This document shows positions 22,328 to 30,680 of a stretch of 64,000 nt of DNA, piece by piece. Source of the stretch: Friedmanniella luteola (GTDB lineage Bacteria > Actinomycetota > Actinomycetes > Propionibacteriales > Propionibacteriaceae); NCBI RefSeq assembly GCF_900105065.1, contig NZ_LT629749.1, forward strand, positions 2,542,001 to 2,606,000. Direction: 5' to 3'. Both the position numbers and the translations under genes were made by a program. The notes under the pieces were generated by a model. That model was not told the DNA's origin and did no database searches. It saw only the letters and a program-made list of their open reading frames with translations. Numbering within the stretch: the stretch's first letter is position 1; every line of letters starts with the position of its first letter.

Positions 22328-23178
22328 GCGGCGCGAGCGCGGTCGGAGCGCCGGCCGAGCACCTGGTGCGGGCGGTCAACGTCACCAAGTCCTTCGGCAG
22401 CAACGAGGTGCTCAAGGGCATCGACCTGACCGTCGACCCCGGGGAGGTGGTCTGCCTGCTGGGCCCGAGCGGCTCGGGCAAGACGACGTTCCTGCGGCTG
22501 ATCAACCAGATGGAGACCCTGACCGGCGGGCGGATCTGGGTCGGCGGCGAGCTCGTCGGGATCGAGGAACGCGGTGGCCGCCTGCACATGCGGACGGACG
22601 CCGACATCGCCCGGCAGCGCTCGCGGATCGGCATGGTGTTCCAGCGCTTCAACCTCTTCCCGCACATGACGGCGATCGAGAACGTCATGGAGGCGCCCGT
22701 CCAGGTCAAGCGGCTGCCGAAGGCCACCGTCCGGCAGGAGGCGGAGCGGCTGCTCGACCTGGTGGGGCTGGCCGACCGGGCGGGCTTCTACCCCAGCCAG
22801 CTCTCCGGCGGGCAGCAGCAGCGGGTCGCCATCGCCCGGGCGCTCGCGATGAAGCCCGAGCTGATGCTGTTCGACGAGCCCACCTCCGCGCTGGACCCCG
22901 AGCTGGTGGGCGAGGTCCTCGGCGTGATGCGCAGGCTGGCCGAGGAGGGGACGACGATGATCGTCGTCACCCACGAGATGAGCTTCGCCCGCGGGGTCGC
23001 GGACCGGGTGGTCTTCATGGACCAGGGCGTCGTCGTCGAGGAGGGCCCACCTGACGCGGTGCTGCTGCACCCGCGGGAGGAGCGCACCCGCACCTTCCTG
23101 CAGCGGGTCAAGGCCGAGGCCCAGGCCGAGGCCGAGCGGGACGCGGAGCTCGCCGCCACCCTGGAGGAGGCGGGCTGA
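22324..23178 (+). CDS. Amino-acid ABC transporter ATP-binding protein (GlnQ type)
   Basis: 284-residue ATPase energising the importer: Walker [10 protein letters not shown] near residue 49, Q-loop [12 protein letters not shown], signature [16 protein letters not shown], Walker [14 protein letters not shown] and the switch His in VVTHEMSF. The C-terminus is extended with a Glu/Ala-rich helix. GTG 22324 overlaps the permease stop. Last gene of the three-gene operon. Confidence 0.94.
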   Translation: MSGASAVGAPAEHLVRAVNVTKSFGSNEVLKGIDLTVDPGEVVCLLGPSGSGKTTFLRLINQMETLTGGRIWVGGELVGIEERGGRLHMRTDADIARQRSRIGMVFQRFNLFPHMTAIENVMEAPVQVKRLPKATVRQEAERLLDLVGLADRAGFYPSQLSGGQQQRVAIARALAMKPELMLFDEPTSALDPELVGEVLGVMRRLAEEGTTMIVVTHEMSFARGVADRVVFMDQGVVVEEGPPDAVLLHPREERTRTFLQRVKAEAQAEAERDAELAATLEEAG

Positions 23179-23225
23179 GGTCGCTCGCCCGAGCCGACCG
23201 TCGCCGGAGCCCGACTCCGTCGCCC

Positions 23226-23254
23226 GAGCTCGTCGAAGGCCCTTCGACAGGCTC
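23226..23254. repeat. REP-like palindrome
   Basis: Imperfect inverted repeat of 14-nt arms (23226-23239 and 23241-23254, core GTCGAAGG/CCTTCGAC), of a type scattered in intergenic regions of many GC-rich genomes. It sits just after the ATPase stop. Confidence 0.6.
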
Positions 23255-23260
23255 AGGAAG

Positions 23261-23314
23261 CGGGGTCGGCCCAGGGCGCGGGGTCGGCCCAGGGCGCGGG
23301 GTCGGCTCAGGCCG
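23261..23314. repeat. Three tandem copies of an 18-bp unit
   Basis: Unit CGGGGTCGGCCCAGGGCG at 23261-23278 and 23279-23296 is identical; the third copy (23297-23314) has two changes and overlaps the last codons of the leftward membrane-protein gene. Confidence 0.85.
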
Positions 23315-23714
23315 TGGGGTCGCCCGGTCGGGGGGTGCCCTCGGCGAGGAAGGCCCGGGTGGAGGACGGCGCGAGCAGGCAGACCAGCACGGCCAGGGCC
23401 ACCAGGCCCATCACCAGGCCGGCCGCGGTGGTCGGCGGCTGGCGGAAGCTGTAGCCGAGCAGCAGCAGGACCAGCTGGGTGACCACGGCGAGGCCACGGC
23501 TCCACCGGCGGCCGAGGGCGACCCCGCGGGCGACGAGCCCGAGCAGCACGCCGTAGCCGAGCATGATCACCGTGACGCCCAGGCCCATCACGGCCCGGAC
23601 CGGCGAGATGTTGCTCGCCTCCAGCACCCCGAAGACGAGGGCCGCGAGCGCCTCCACCCCGAGCAGCGCGGCGGCCAGGAGCAGGAGCCGGGCGCGGCCG
23701 GCGGGCGTCGTCAC
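23307..23714 (-). CDS. Small integral membrane protein, unknown function
   Basis: 135 residues with four predicted membrane helices separated by short basic loops (ARGVALGRRWSRGL), N-terminus cytosolic. I do not recognise a family beyond the generic actinobacterial four-helix membrane protein. GTG 23714 is six bases from a TAGGCT hexamer, so the message is predicted leaderless; there is no ribosome site. The 3' end is made of tandem-repeat DNA, so its C-terminus may vary among strains. Confidence 0.75.
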   Translation of the reverse strand: MTTPAGRARLLLLAAALLGVEALAALVFGVLEASNISPVRAVMGLGVTVIMLGYGVLLGLVARGVALGRRWSRGLAVVTQLVLLLLGYSFRQPPTTAAGLVMGLVALAVLVCLLAPSSTRAFLAEGTPRPGDPTA

Positions 23715-23720
23715 CGATCC

Positions 23721-23726
23721 AGCCTA
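23721..23726 (-). promoter_or_regulatory. -10 of small membrane protein gene (leaderless)
   Basis: TAGGCT on the minus strand, six bases before GTG 23714. Confidence 0.5.
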
Positions 23727-23962
23727 CGGCGCGCGCCCGGGCGCAGGACCTCTCACGGGCGGCGCCCCGGGGAGACCTGGGGGAGATTCGGCCGTAACCC
23801 GGTCGAAATGTGAGGCACCCGACGCGCCAAACCCTTGTGCGCGACCGAGATACTTGAAAAGGTTGCATCCGAAGCCGAGTTCATCAGTGTAGAGGACGGG
23901 GCTCCGGACCTTCCCGGGCGCGCGAGATCGGCCCGAGTAACCGAGTAAGGAGCGAGCAAACG

Positions 23963-24214
23963 ATGGATTGGCGCCACAAGGCCGCCTGTCTGGACGAGGA
24001 CCCCGAGCTGTTCTTCCCGATTGGGAACACCGGACCGGCCCTCCTCCAGATCGACGAGGCCAAGCAAGTCTGCCGGCGGTGCGACGTGCGCGACGCGTGC
24101 CTGCAGTGGGCGCTGGAAGCAGGCCAGGACCACGGGGTCTGGGGCGGACTCAGCGAGGACGAGCGCAGGGCGCTGAAGCGTCGTGCTGCGCGGGCCCGCA
24201 TCCGCACCGCGTAG
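23963..24214 (+). CDS. whiB1: WhiB-family iron-sulfur regulator, WhiB1 type
   Basis: 83-residue [4Fe-4S] protein with Cys9, Cys37, Cys40 and Cys46 (spacing C-x2-C-x5-C), the GVWGG turn at 58-62 and a basic C-terminal tail that contacts DNA. The N-terminus MDWRHKAACLDEDPELFFP is the WhiB1 form. WhiB1 in mycobacteria is essential, binds the principal sigma factor and responds to nitric oxide. AAGGAGCG precedes the ATG. Its neighbour pdtaS is the same as in Mycobacterium, which supports the subfamily call. The 236-base upstream region has a single TGTGA half-site (about 23809) but no full CRP box. Confidence 0.95.
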   Translation: MDWRHKAACLDEDPELFFPIGNTGPALLQIDEAKQVCRRCDVRDACLQWALEAGQDHGVWGGLSEDERRALKRRAARARIRTA

Positions 24215-24244
24215 GAGCACCGGCAGCCCGCACAGCGGACCGCC

Positions 24245-24275
24245 AGGACGTCGGGAGAGCTTCTCCCGGCGTCCT
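24245..24275. terminator. Hairpin terminator between whiB1 and pdtaS
   Basis: Stem of AGGACG/CGTCCT and GGGAGA/TCTCCC separated by a 2x2 mismatch, loop GCT, followed by TCTC; it lies between convergent genes. Confidence 0.65.
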
Positions 24276-24300
24276 TCTCACGTCCGGGGGCGGACGCCGC

Positions 24301-25761
24301 TCAGACCGGGATCTCGAAAACGGCCCGGGTGCCGGGTCGACCCTCGGGCTGGGCGCCGATCTCGAAGGTGCCCTCCATCTCCGCGATCAAGGTGTTGACG
24401 ATGGAGAGCCCGAGGCTCCGGGACTGCCGCCAGTCGAAGTCGGCGGGCATCCCCAGGCCGTCGTCGCTGATCTCCACCCGTAGCCGGCCGTCGCGCCGGC
24501 TCGGCAGCACGAGCACCTCGCCCGAGCCCTCGGCGAGCCCGTGCTCCACCGCGTTCTGGCACAGCTCGGTGACCACCATCGACAAGCCGGTGGCCATGTC
24601 GGCCGACACCACGCCGAAGGTCCCCCGGCGCACCGCCGACACCCCGACGGCGGTGGAGGACACGTCCCCGACCATCTTGAGCAGGCCGTCGGCGACCTTG
24701 TCGAACTCGACCGCCTCGTCGAAGGCCTGCGAGAGCGTCTCGTGCACGATGGCGATCGAGGCCACCCGCGACGTCGCGTCGTTCAGCGCCACCTTCGCCT
24801 CGGGCGACTCCATCCGGCGCGCCTGCATGCGCAGCAGCGCCGCGACCGTCTGCAGGTTGTTCTTGACCCGGTGGTGGATCTCGCGGATCGTCGCGTCCTT
24901 GGTGACGAGCTGGCGCTCCTTGCTGCGGATGTCGCTGACGTCGCGGCAGAGGACGATGGCGCCGACCCGCTCGCGGCCGTCGAGCAGCGGCAGCACCCGG
25001 ACCATCAGGTGCGCGTCTCCGGAGACCAGCTCGGTGCGGCGGGCGGTCCGGCCGGCCAGCACCGAGGTGACCGAGTCGTCCACCGGTCCCGGACCCGTGG
25101 GGACCAGGGACGCGGTCAGGCTCGGCAGGTGCTCGTCGACCAGGTCGCCGATCTGGCCCAGCCGGCGGTAGGCGCTCAGCGCGTTGGGGCTCGCGTACTC
25201 GACCTCACCACCGGCGTCGACGCGGATGAACCCGTCCCCGACCCGCGGGCTGAAGGCCAGGTTGGAGGAGTCGGCGGGCATCGGGAAGGCGCCGACCGTG
25301 ACCATCCGGGCCAGCAGGTCGCCGGTACCGGTGTAGGCCGACTCCAGCGAGCTGGGCGAGCGCACCCCGAGCTGGCTGGTGTGCTGCTCGACCACCGCGA
25401 TCACCCGGTCGGCCAGCTTCACCGGGATGGCGTGGGTGTCGACGGGCATCCCCGCCTGCAGCTTGGCGGCGCTGGTGCGGGTGATCTGCCCGCTGCCGAA
25501 GGCCTCGGAGACCAGGTGCTCCGGGGAGTAGGCGATGAGGTCGCCGACGACGTCGTCGAGCAGCGCCGTGGGCCCGGTGTTGGGGCGGATCTGCGCGGCG
25601 GCCCAGAAGACGTTCTCGTCGCGGTCGGGCACCCACAGCACGAGGTCGGAGAACGACAGGTCGGCCAGCAGTTGCCACTCCGACACCAGCATCTTCAGCC
25701 AGCGCTGGTCGGCGTCCGAGAGGTCGGTGTGCTCGGCGACGATCTCGGACATGGACGGCAT
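24301..25761 (-). CDS. pdtaS: PdtaS-type sensor histidine kinase
   Basis: Soluble 486-residue kinase: N-terminal GAF domain (about 20-160), PAS domain (about 170-280), then the HisKA_2 helix REIHHRVKNNLQT with His296/His297, and an HATPase_c domain (ELCQNAVEHGL, ISDDGLGMP, SLGLSIVNTL). This order and its place next to whiB1 match PdtaS, whose partner PdtaR is an ANTAR RNA-binding antiterminator. ATG 25761 lies seven bases after TAAAGT, suggesting a leaderless mRNA; ATG 25752 is an alternative. No cognate PdtaR lies nearby, as is also the case in mycobacteria. Confidence 0.93.
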   Translation of the reverse strand: MPSMSEIVAEHTDLSDADQRWLKMLVSEWQLLADLSFSDLVLWVPDRDENVFWAAAQIRPNTGPTALLDDVVGDLIAYSPEHLVSEAFGSGQITRTSAAKLQAGMPVDTHAIPVKLADRVIAVVEQHTSQLGVRSPSSLESAYTGTGDLLARMVTVGAFPMPADSSNLAFSPRVGDGFIRVDAGGEVEYASPNALSAYRRLGQIGDLVDEHLPSLTASLVPTGPGPVDDSVTSVLAGRTARRTELVSGDAHLMVRVLPLLDGRERVGAIVLCRDVSDIRSKERQLVTKDATIREIHHRVKNNLQTVAALLRMQARRMESPEAKVALNDATSRVASIAIVHETLSQAFDEAVEFDKVADGLLKMVGDVSSTAVGVSAVRRGTFGVVSADMATGLSMVVTELCQNAVEHGLAEGSGEVLVLPSRRDGRLRVEISDDGLGMPADFDWRQSRSLGLSIVNTLIAEMEGTFEIGAQPEGRPGTRAVFEIPV

Positions 25762-25768
25762 GGGCGCC

Positions 25769-25774
25769 ACTTTA
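25769..25774 (-). promoter_or_regulatory. -10 of pdtaS (leaderless)
   Basis: TAAAGT on the minus strand, seven bases before ATG 25761. Confidence 0.5.
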
Positions 25775-25849
25775 GTGGCGCACGACAGGCCTCCCCGCCA
25801 GCCCCGCCACGCCGGACCGGGGCTGCTGCCCGGCCCCCGGAGCGGGCAG

Positions 25850-25855
25850 TAGCGT
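25850..25855 (+). promoter_or_regulatory. Candidate -10 of symporter operon
   Basis: TAGCGT, 42 bases before ATG 25898; about 35 nt of leader with a GAGGAGG ribosome site. Confidence 0.4.
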
Positions 25856-25897
25856 GCACTCGGGTCACGCGGTCGTGGCCGCCCCGAGGAGGCAACG

Positions 25898-26188
25898 ATG
25901 GACGAGGTAGCAGCACGCCGGGTCGACCCCGGCGGTACGGATCCGCGGTGGCGGATCACCCCCACCAAGATCGCCGTGGCCGGGATCTTGCTGGTCGGCA
26001 TCGTGGCGCCGCTGCTGGTCGGCACCTACGACCGGGTGGAGCCCCGGCTGTTCGGGTTCCCCTTCTTCTACTGGTACCAGCTGCTCTGGGTCTTCATCGC
26101 CGCCGCGCTCTGCGCCCTCAGCTTCTGGCTGCTGCGACGTGAACGGCTGGCCCACGAGCGCCGCACAGGGACCGGTGAGCAGCGGTGA
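25898..26188 (+). CDS. DUF3311 small membrane subunit of a solute symporter
   Basis: 96 residues with two predicted membrane helices (IAVAGILLVGIVAPLLVG and YQLLWVFIAAALCALSFWLL) joined by a loop with GFPFFYWYQ. DUF3311 proteins are almost always encoded directly before a sodium:solute symporter, as here with a four-base overlap (GTGA), so it probably acts as its accessory subunit. The ribosome site GAGGAGG precedes the ATG. Confidence 0.88.
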   Translation: MDEVAARRVDPGGTDPRWRITPTKIAVAGILLVGIVAPLLVGTYDRVEPRLFGFPFFYWYQLLWVFIAAALCALSFWLLRRERLAHERRTGTGEQR

Positions 26189-27819
26189 ACGTCGACTGGG
26201 TGGCCCTGGTCGTCGTCATCGTGCTGTTCGCGGTGGTGACGGTGATGGGGTTCATGGCGGCGCGCTGGCGCCGGCCGGCGAACCTGGAGTCGCTGCACGA
26301 GTGGGGCCTGGGCGGCAAGAGCTTCGGCACGGTCACCACGTGGTTCCTGCTGGGCGGCGACCTCTACACCGCGTACACCTTCATCGCCGTCCCCGCGGCC
26401 ATGTGGGCGACGGGAGCGGTGTCCGGCTTCTTCGCCGTGCCGTACACCATCGTCCTGTACCCGGTGATCTTCTTCTTCCTGGGCCGCATGTGGTCGGTGG
26501 CGCACCGGCACGGCTACATCACGACCGCCGACATCGTGCAGGGCCGCTACGGCACCCGCAGCCTCAGCCTGGCCGTCGCCGTCACCGGCATCCTCGCGAC
26601 GATGCCCTACATCGCGCTGCAGCTGGTCGGCATCCAGGCCATCCTCGAGGTGCTGGGCGTCGGCGGGCAGAGCCTGCTGGCCCGCGACCTGCCGCTGCTG
26701 ATCGCGTTCGCGGTCCTGGCGGCCTACACCTACTCCTCGGGCCTGCGGGCGCCGGCCATGATCGCCGTGGTCAAGGACCTGCTGATCTACATCGTCATCT
26801 TCGTCGCGATCATCCACCTGCCCGGCCTGTTCGGCGGCTGGAGCAGCATCTTCGACGCCGCCCAGACCAAGATGGCCACCCCGTCGGCGGCGAACCCGGC
26901 CGTCCCCACGGGCGTCTTCATCCCCGGGCCGACCCAGCACTGGGCCTACGCCTCGCTGGCCCTGGGCTCGGCTCTGGCCCTGTTCATGTACCCGCACTCG
27001 GTGACGGCGGCGCTCAGCTCCAAGGACCGCAGCACCGGGCGCCGCAACGCCGCGATCCTGCCGGCCTACTCGCTGCTGCTGGGCCTGCTCGCCCTGCTGG
27101 GCTACGTCGCGATCAAGGCCGGCACGAAGCCGATCGGGCTGGACGGCAAGGTGAACCCGCAGCTGGTCATCCCGCAGCTGTTCGAGGACCACTTCCCCAG
27201 CTGGTTCACCGGCGTGGCCTTCGGGGCCATCGCGGTCGGGGCGCTGGTGCCCGCGGCGATCATGTCGATCGCGGCCGCGAACCTGTTCACGCGCAACATC
27301 TACAAGGCCTACCTGCGGCCGGAGGCCACCGACGCCACCGAGGCGAAGGTCTCCAAGATCGTCTCCCTGGTCACGAAGGTCGGCGCCCTGCTGTTCGTGC
27401 TGCTGCTCGACAAGCAGAACGCGCTGAACTTCCAGCTGCTCGGCGGGGTGTGGATCCTGCAGACCCTGCCCTCGATCGTCTTCGGCCTCTTCACCCGGTG
27501 GTTCCACCGCTGGGCGCTGCTGGCCGGCTGGGCGGTCGGCATGCTCTACGGCACCATCACCGCCTACGGCGGCTGCACGGCCTGCACCACGCGGCCGTTC
27601 GGCAACTCCCTCGCGGTGGTGCCGGGCCTGGGCGACGCCGGCTACATCGGCCTGACGGCGCTGGCGCTGAACGTCGTCGTCGCCGTCGTGCTGAGCGCCC
27701 TGCTGAACGGCGCGCGGGTGGCCAACGGCACCGACATCACCAGCCAGTCCGACTACTTCGCCGACGTCGGCGACCCGGGCGTGGAGCCGGTGCTGGCCGC
27801 CGACAAGCCGCTGCACTGA
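26185..27819 (+). CDS. Sodium:solute symporter family protein (monocarboxylate-type)
   Basis: 544-residue SSS-family transporter with about 13 predicted membrane spans. The early motif LGGKSFGTVTTWFLLGGDLYTAYTF and the span 5-6 region GLRAPAMIAVVKDLLIYIV fit the branch that takes up pyruvate, lactate or similar short acids with a DUF3311 partner, though substrate cannot be proven. GTG 26185 overlaps the DUF3311 gene. It interrupts the otherwise whiB1-pdtaS-rshA-like gene order. Confidence 0.88.
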   Translation: MNVDWVALVVVIVLFAVVTVMGFMAARWRRPANLESLHEWGLGGKSFGTVTTWFLLGGDLYTAYTFIAVPAAMWATGAVSGFFAVPYTIVLYPVIFFFLGRMWSVAHRHGYITTADIVQGRYGTRSLSLAVAVTGILATMPYIALQLVGIQAILEVLGVGGQSLLARDLPLLIAFAVLAAYTYSSGLRAPAMIAVVKDLLIYIVIFVAIIHLPGLFGGWSSIFDAAQTKMATPSAANPAVPTGVFIPGPTQHWAYASLALGSALALFMYPHSVTAALSSKDRSTGRRNAAILPAYSLLLGLLALLGYVAIKAGTKPIGLDGKVNPQLVIPQLFEDHFPSWFTGVAFGAIAVGALVPAAIMSIAAANLFTRNIYKAYLRPEATDATEAKVSKIVSLVTKVGALLFVLLLDKQNALNFQLLGGVWILQTLPSIVFGLFTRWFHRWALLAGWAVGMLYGTITAYGGCTACTTRPFGNSLAVVPGLGDAGYIGLTALALNVVVAVVLSALLNGARVANGTDITSQSDYFADVGDPGVEPVLAADKPLH

Positions 27820-27825
27820 CCACCC

Positions 27826-27853
27826 GGTCCCGCCGCCGTCCGGCGGCGGGGCC
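27826..27853 (+). terminator. Hairpin terminator after symporter
   Basis: CCCGCCGCCG/CGGCGGCGGG stem (27829-27838 with 27841-27850), extended by three more pairs, starting 7 bases after the symporter stop. Confidence 0.65.
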
Positions 27854-27867
27854 GGGCGGCGCCGGTG

Positions 27868-27876
27868 TGGCAGAAT
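27868..27876 (+). promoter_or_regulatory. Candidate promoter of the bL37 gene
   Basis: Extended -10 TGG-CAGAAT, about 67 bases before ATG 27943. Confidence 0.35.
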
Positions 27877-27942
27877 GGTCGGCCGTGCCCCGGGCCACCG
27901 CGCTCCGGGACGCGCACCGACCGCACATGTGAGGAGGCACGG

Positions 27943-28017
27943 ATGGGTAAGACTGGCCGCAAGCGCCGCGCCCGCAGGAAGAAGGGCGCGAACCACGGCA
28001 AGCGCCCCAACGCCTGA
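27943..28017 (+). CDS. Ribosomal protein bL37 (24 residues)
   Basis: Tiny basic protein MGKTGRKRRARRKKGANHG-KRPNA. It matches the 24-residue bL37 found in the large subunit of mycobacterial ribosomes, which ends ANHGKRPNA as I recall it. GAGGAGGCACGG provides a strong ribosome site, a promoter-like element lies upstream and a 20-bp hairpin terminator follows, so the gene is an independent unit. It is below most gene-finder cut-offs. Confidence 0.9.
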   Translation: MGKTGRKRRARRKKGANHGKRPNA

Positions 28018-28047
28018 GGCGACGCGCCGACGAGCACTTCGTCTGAC

Positions 28048-28090
28048 GACGACGAGACCCCCGCGGGCAACCCGCGGGGGTCTCGTCGTC
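28048..28090. terminator. 20-bp perfect hairpin, bidirectional terminator
   Basis: Arms 28048-28067 and 28071-28090 pair perfectly around the loop CAA. It separates the rightward bL37 gene from the leftward sigH-rshA operon. Confidence 0.85.
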
Positions 28091-28113
28091 CTCGCGCCCG
28101 GTCGCGCCCGGGC

Positions 28114-28389
28114 TCAGTCCTGCTGCGCGTGCGCGGTCGCCTGCGCCGCCGCCAGCTGGCCCAGCACCTTCGTGCGCAGCGCGCTCGGGGCCTTGTCGCC
28201 CCCGCAGCACCGGTTCACCAGGCTCTTGACGGCCTGCTCGACGTCGTAGCGGTCCAGGCAGGGCTCGCAGGCCACGAGGTGCGCCCGGATCTCATCACTG
28301 CTGGCCGAGTCGAGCTCCTGGTCCAGGAACTGGTGCACCCGCGCGAGCATGTGCTCGCAGTCGGCGCTCGTGGTGCTCTGGTCGCTCAC
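28114..28389 (-). CDS. rshA: Zinc-binding redox anti-sigma factor (RsrA/RshA type)
   Basis: 91-residue ZAS-family anti-sigma factor that holds the SigH/SigR-type sigma inactive until thiol oxidation expels zinc. His37, Cys41 and Cys44 form the HxxxCxxC motif, with Cys11 as the usual extra ligand; Cys61-Cys62 near the C-terminus are additional. GTG 28389 overlaps the sigma-factor stop by four bases, the conserved arrangement for this pair. Confidence 0.95.
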   Translation of the reverse strand: MSDQSTTSADCEHMLARVHQFLDQELDSASSDEIRAHLVACEPCLDRYDVEQAVKSLVNRCCGGDKAPSALRTKVLGQLAAAQATAHAQQD

Positions 28390-29117
28390 TTCGATCCCCC
28401 CTGACGAACCATCCCGCGGTCACGCGCGTAGTCGGCGAGCAGCGCCCGCAGCTGGGTGCGGCCGCGGTTGAGCCGCGACATCACCGTGCCGATGGGCGTG
28501 CCCATGATCCCAGCGATCTCCTTGTAGGAGAAGCCCTCGACGTCGGCGAGGAACACCGCGAGCCGGAAGTCCGGGGCGAGCTGCTGCAGCGCCTCCTTGA
28601 CGTCGGAGTCGGGCAGGTTCTCCAGCGCCACCGTCTCGGCGGACTTGAGGCCGCTCGAGGTGTGCGACTCCGCCCGGGCCAGCTGCCAGTCCTCGACGTT
28701 CTCCCCGTCGGACAGCTGCGGCTGGCGCTGCTTCTTCCGGTAGGAGTTGATGTAGGTGTTGGTGAGGATCCGGTACAGCCAGGCCTTGAGGTTCGTGCCC
28801 GGCGTGAACTGGTGGAACGAGCCGTACGCCTTGGCGAAGGTCTCCTGCACTACGTCCTCGGCGTCGGCCGGGTTCCGCGTCATCCGCATCGCCGCCGCGT
28901 ACAGCTGGTCGAGGTACTGCAGCGCCTCGGTCTCGAACCGGAGCGTCCGCTCGGCGTCGGTCTCGGTGCTGCGCGGGTCGACCGGGTCGGCGACCGGTGC
29001 GTCGGTCACGGCCCCGCTGGGGGTGGAACTCGTCGGGATGCTCATCACGTACGAGAGTACCGGCGAGCGTCCGGGCAGTGTCGGCTGCTCGGTCACACCC
29101 GGCATGGTCATCGGCAT
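28386..29117 (-). CDS. sigH: ECF sigma factor of disulfide stress (SigR/SigH)
   Basis: ECF sigma factor that turns on thioredoxin and other thiol-stress genes. Region 2 ([26 protein letters not shown], with the -10 contact helix [16 protein letters not shown]) and region 4 ([31 protein letters not shown] type helix-turn-helix) are clear. Two starts are plausible: ATG 29117 (243 residues) or ATG 29045 (219 residues, MSIPTSS). The autoregulatory promoter's predicted start site lies 1-2 bases before ATG 29117, which favours a leaderless long form; Streptomyces SigR also has a long isoform. It forms an operon with the anti-sigma factor. Confidence 0.93.
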   Translation of the reverse strand: MPMTMPGVTEQPTLPGRSPVLSYVMSIPTSSTPSGAVTDAPVADPVDPRSTETDAERTLRFETEALQYLDQLYAAAMRMTRNPADAEDVVQETFAKAYGSFHQFTPGTNLKAWLYRILTNTYINSYRKKQRQPQLSDGENVEDWQLARAESHTSSGLKSAETVALENLPDSDVKEALQQLAPDFRLAVFLADVEGFSYKEIAGIMGTPIGTVMSRLNRGRTQLRALLADYARDRGMVRQGGSK

Positions 29118-29124
29118 GCCGGTA

Positions 29125-29151
29125 CAACGCGAGCCGACCGGCGCTATTCCC
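29125..29151 (-). promoter_or_regulatory. SigH/SigR-type autoregulatory promoter
   Basis: On the minus strand: GGGAAT (29151-29146), 17-nt spacer, GTTG (29128-29125). This matches the GGAAT/GTT consensus of SigR/SigH promoters. The -35 lies inside the last codons of the upstream hydrolase gene. Confidence 0.8.
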
Positions 29152-29806
29152 CGTCCGCGCCCGAGCGTGCCGGACCCGCCCCGAGCAGGCCGGCCACCTC
29201 GGCGACCAGCCGGTCCCGCAGGTCCGCCGGGGTGAACGGCGCGCCGGCCGGCAGCCGGTACCCGTGGTCGGCGCCGGGCAGCTCGACCACGACCACCCCG
29301 GGGTCCCCCGCCGCCGCAGCGCGCACCTCGGCGGGCCCGCCGAAGGTGTCCCGGGTGCCCTGGAGCACCAGCCGCGGAACGGCGGGCGCCAGCAGCTCGA
29401 CGGCCCGGGAGCGGTCCGGGCGGCCGGGCGGGTGCAGCGGGAAGGCCAGGCAGACCACGGCGGCGGCGCCCGTCGCGGCGGCGGTGCGGCAGGCCACCCG
29501 CGCGCCGGAGCTGCGTCCCCCGGTGGCCAGGGGCAGGCCCGCCGGGAGTGCGGACCGCAGCACGGGCAGCGCCTCCGACCAGGCCTCGTCCAGCCGCGGA
29601 GGGGCGACGGCGACCCGGCGGCCGGCCGTCCGCCAGGGCTGCTCGAAGCGGGCCACGGTCACCCCGAGCGGGGGCAGCCGGCGGGCCAGCACCGCCAGGT
29701 CGGCCGCCTCCGGCCCGCCGCCCGCCCCGTGGCCCAGCACCAGGGCGGCGCCGACGTCGTCGGCCTCGTCGAGCAGCCAGTGGGCGGGACCCTGGGCCGT
29801 GACCAC
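29144..29806 (-). CDS. Alpha/beta hydrolase family protein (KANL3/TEX30-like)
   Basis: 220 residues with the dienelactone-hydrolase-like fold: [13 protein letters not shown] near the N-terminus, the nucleophile elbow [11 protein letters not shown], a [10 protein letters not shown] acid loop and a C-terminal GADHGYRL histidine motif, giving a Ser-Asp-His triad. Substrate unknown. The start is uncertain; GTG 29806 keeps the family's N-terminus and lies 18 bases after the SRAP gene stop, so it is likely cotranscribed with it. Its 3' end contains the sigH promoter. Confidence 0.75.
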   Translation of the reverse strand: MVTAQGPAHWLLDEADDVGAALVLGHGAGGGPEAADLAVLARRLPPLGVTVARFEQPWRTAGRRVAVAPPRLDEAWSEALPVLRSALPAGLPLATGGRSSGARVACRTAAATGAAAVVCLAFPLHPPGRPDRSRAVELLAPAVPRLVLQGTRDTFGGPAEVRAAAAGDPGVVVVELPGADHGYRLPAGAPFTPADLRDRLVAEVAGLLGAGPARSGADGE

Positions 29807-29823
29807 CGGCAGATCGCGGGTGC

Positions 29824-30615
29824 TCAGAGCAGCCGGTCCTGCTCGGGCGGGTCGGCCGGCGCGTCGTCCCGCACCGTCGGCCCCGCCTCGGCGAGGGGCT
29901 CCAGCAGCGACGGGTCGTTGTTCTGCACCTTGTTGACGGCGGTGGAGACGGCGTAGGCCTCGAGCTCGGCCGCGTCGGTGACCGACAGCAGGCCGAGGGC
30001 CTGCTCCGGGTCGGTGAGCGCGGGGTCCAGCCACCCGTCGACGGCGTCGGCGGGCACGACGAGCGGCATCCGGTCGTGGATGTGTCCGGCCGCGTCGGTG
30101 GCCCGGGTCGTGATCACCGAGCAGGTGCGGAGCCAGGCCGTGTCGTCGTCCCGGTCCTTGGTGGGGTCGCGCCAGATCTCGTAGAGGCCGGCCATCACCA
30201 GCAGCCCGCCGTCGGCCCGGTGCAGGAAGAACGGCTGCTTGGCGGGCTTCCGGCCGCCGGGCGGGGTCTCGGGCTCGTACCACTCGTAGAAGCCGGCGGC
30301 GGGCAGCAGGCACCGGCGGGACCGGAAGGCCTTCGCGAAGGCCGGCTTCTCGGCCACCGTCTCCAGCCGGGCGTTGATCATGCGCGCGCCGATCGAGCGC
30401 TCCTTGGCCCACGAGGGCACCAGGCCCCAGACCAGGGGCGCGAGCCGGCGGCGGACGTCCCCCGACGCCCGGTCGACCCGTTCGAAGACGGCGGGCACCG
30501 CCACGGTCGGGGCCACGTTGTAGTCCGGGCCGGGCAGGCCGTCGAGGATGTCGTCGACGTCGAACTCCTCGGCCAGCTGCCGGGGGCTCGCGGTGGAGGC
30601 GTAGCGACCGCACAT
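29824..30615 (-). CDS. SRAP-domain abasic-site DNA-protein crosslinking protein (YedK/HMCES)
   Basis: 263 residues. ATG 30615 places the catalytic cysteine at position 2 (MCGRYA), which after Met removal becomes the N-terminal Cys that crosslinks to abasic sites in single-stranded [37 protein letters not shown] (catalytic Glu) and HDRMP (His) all match the family. The ORF extension to 30666 would bury this cysteine and is rejected. A TAGCCT hexamer lies seven bases upstream, so the mRNA is probably leaderless. Confidence 0.95.
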   Translation of the reverse strand: MCGRYASTASPRQLAEEFDVDDILDGLPGPDYNVAPTVAVPAVFERVDRASGDVRRRLAPLVWGLVPSWAKERSIGARMINARLETVAEKPAFAKAFRSRRCLLPAAGFYEWYEPETPPGGRKPAKQPFFLHRADGGLLVMAGLYEIWRDPTKDRDDDTAWLRTCSVITTRATDAAGHIHDRMPLVVPADAVDGWLDPALTDPEQALGLLSVTDAAELEAYAVSTAVNKVQNNDPSLLEPLAEAGPTVRDDAPADPPEQDRLL

Positions 30616-30622
30616 GCCGGGC

Positions 30623-30628
30623 AGGCTA
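30623..30628 (-). promoter_or_regulatory. -10 of SRAP gene (leaderless)
   Basis: TAGCCT on the minus strand, seven bases before ATG 30615. Confidence 0.5.
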
Positions 30629-30680
30629 CCGGGGGCGGGCCGGGGTTGGCTGGTCCCGGCCGGCACGGTAGGAATAGCCC

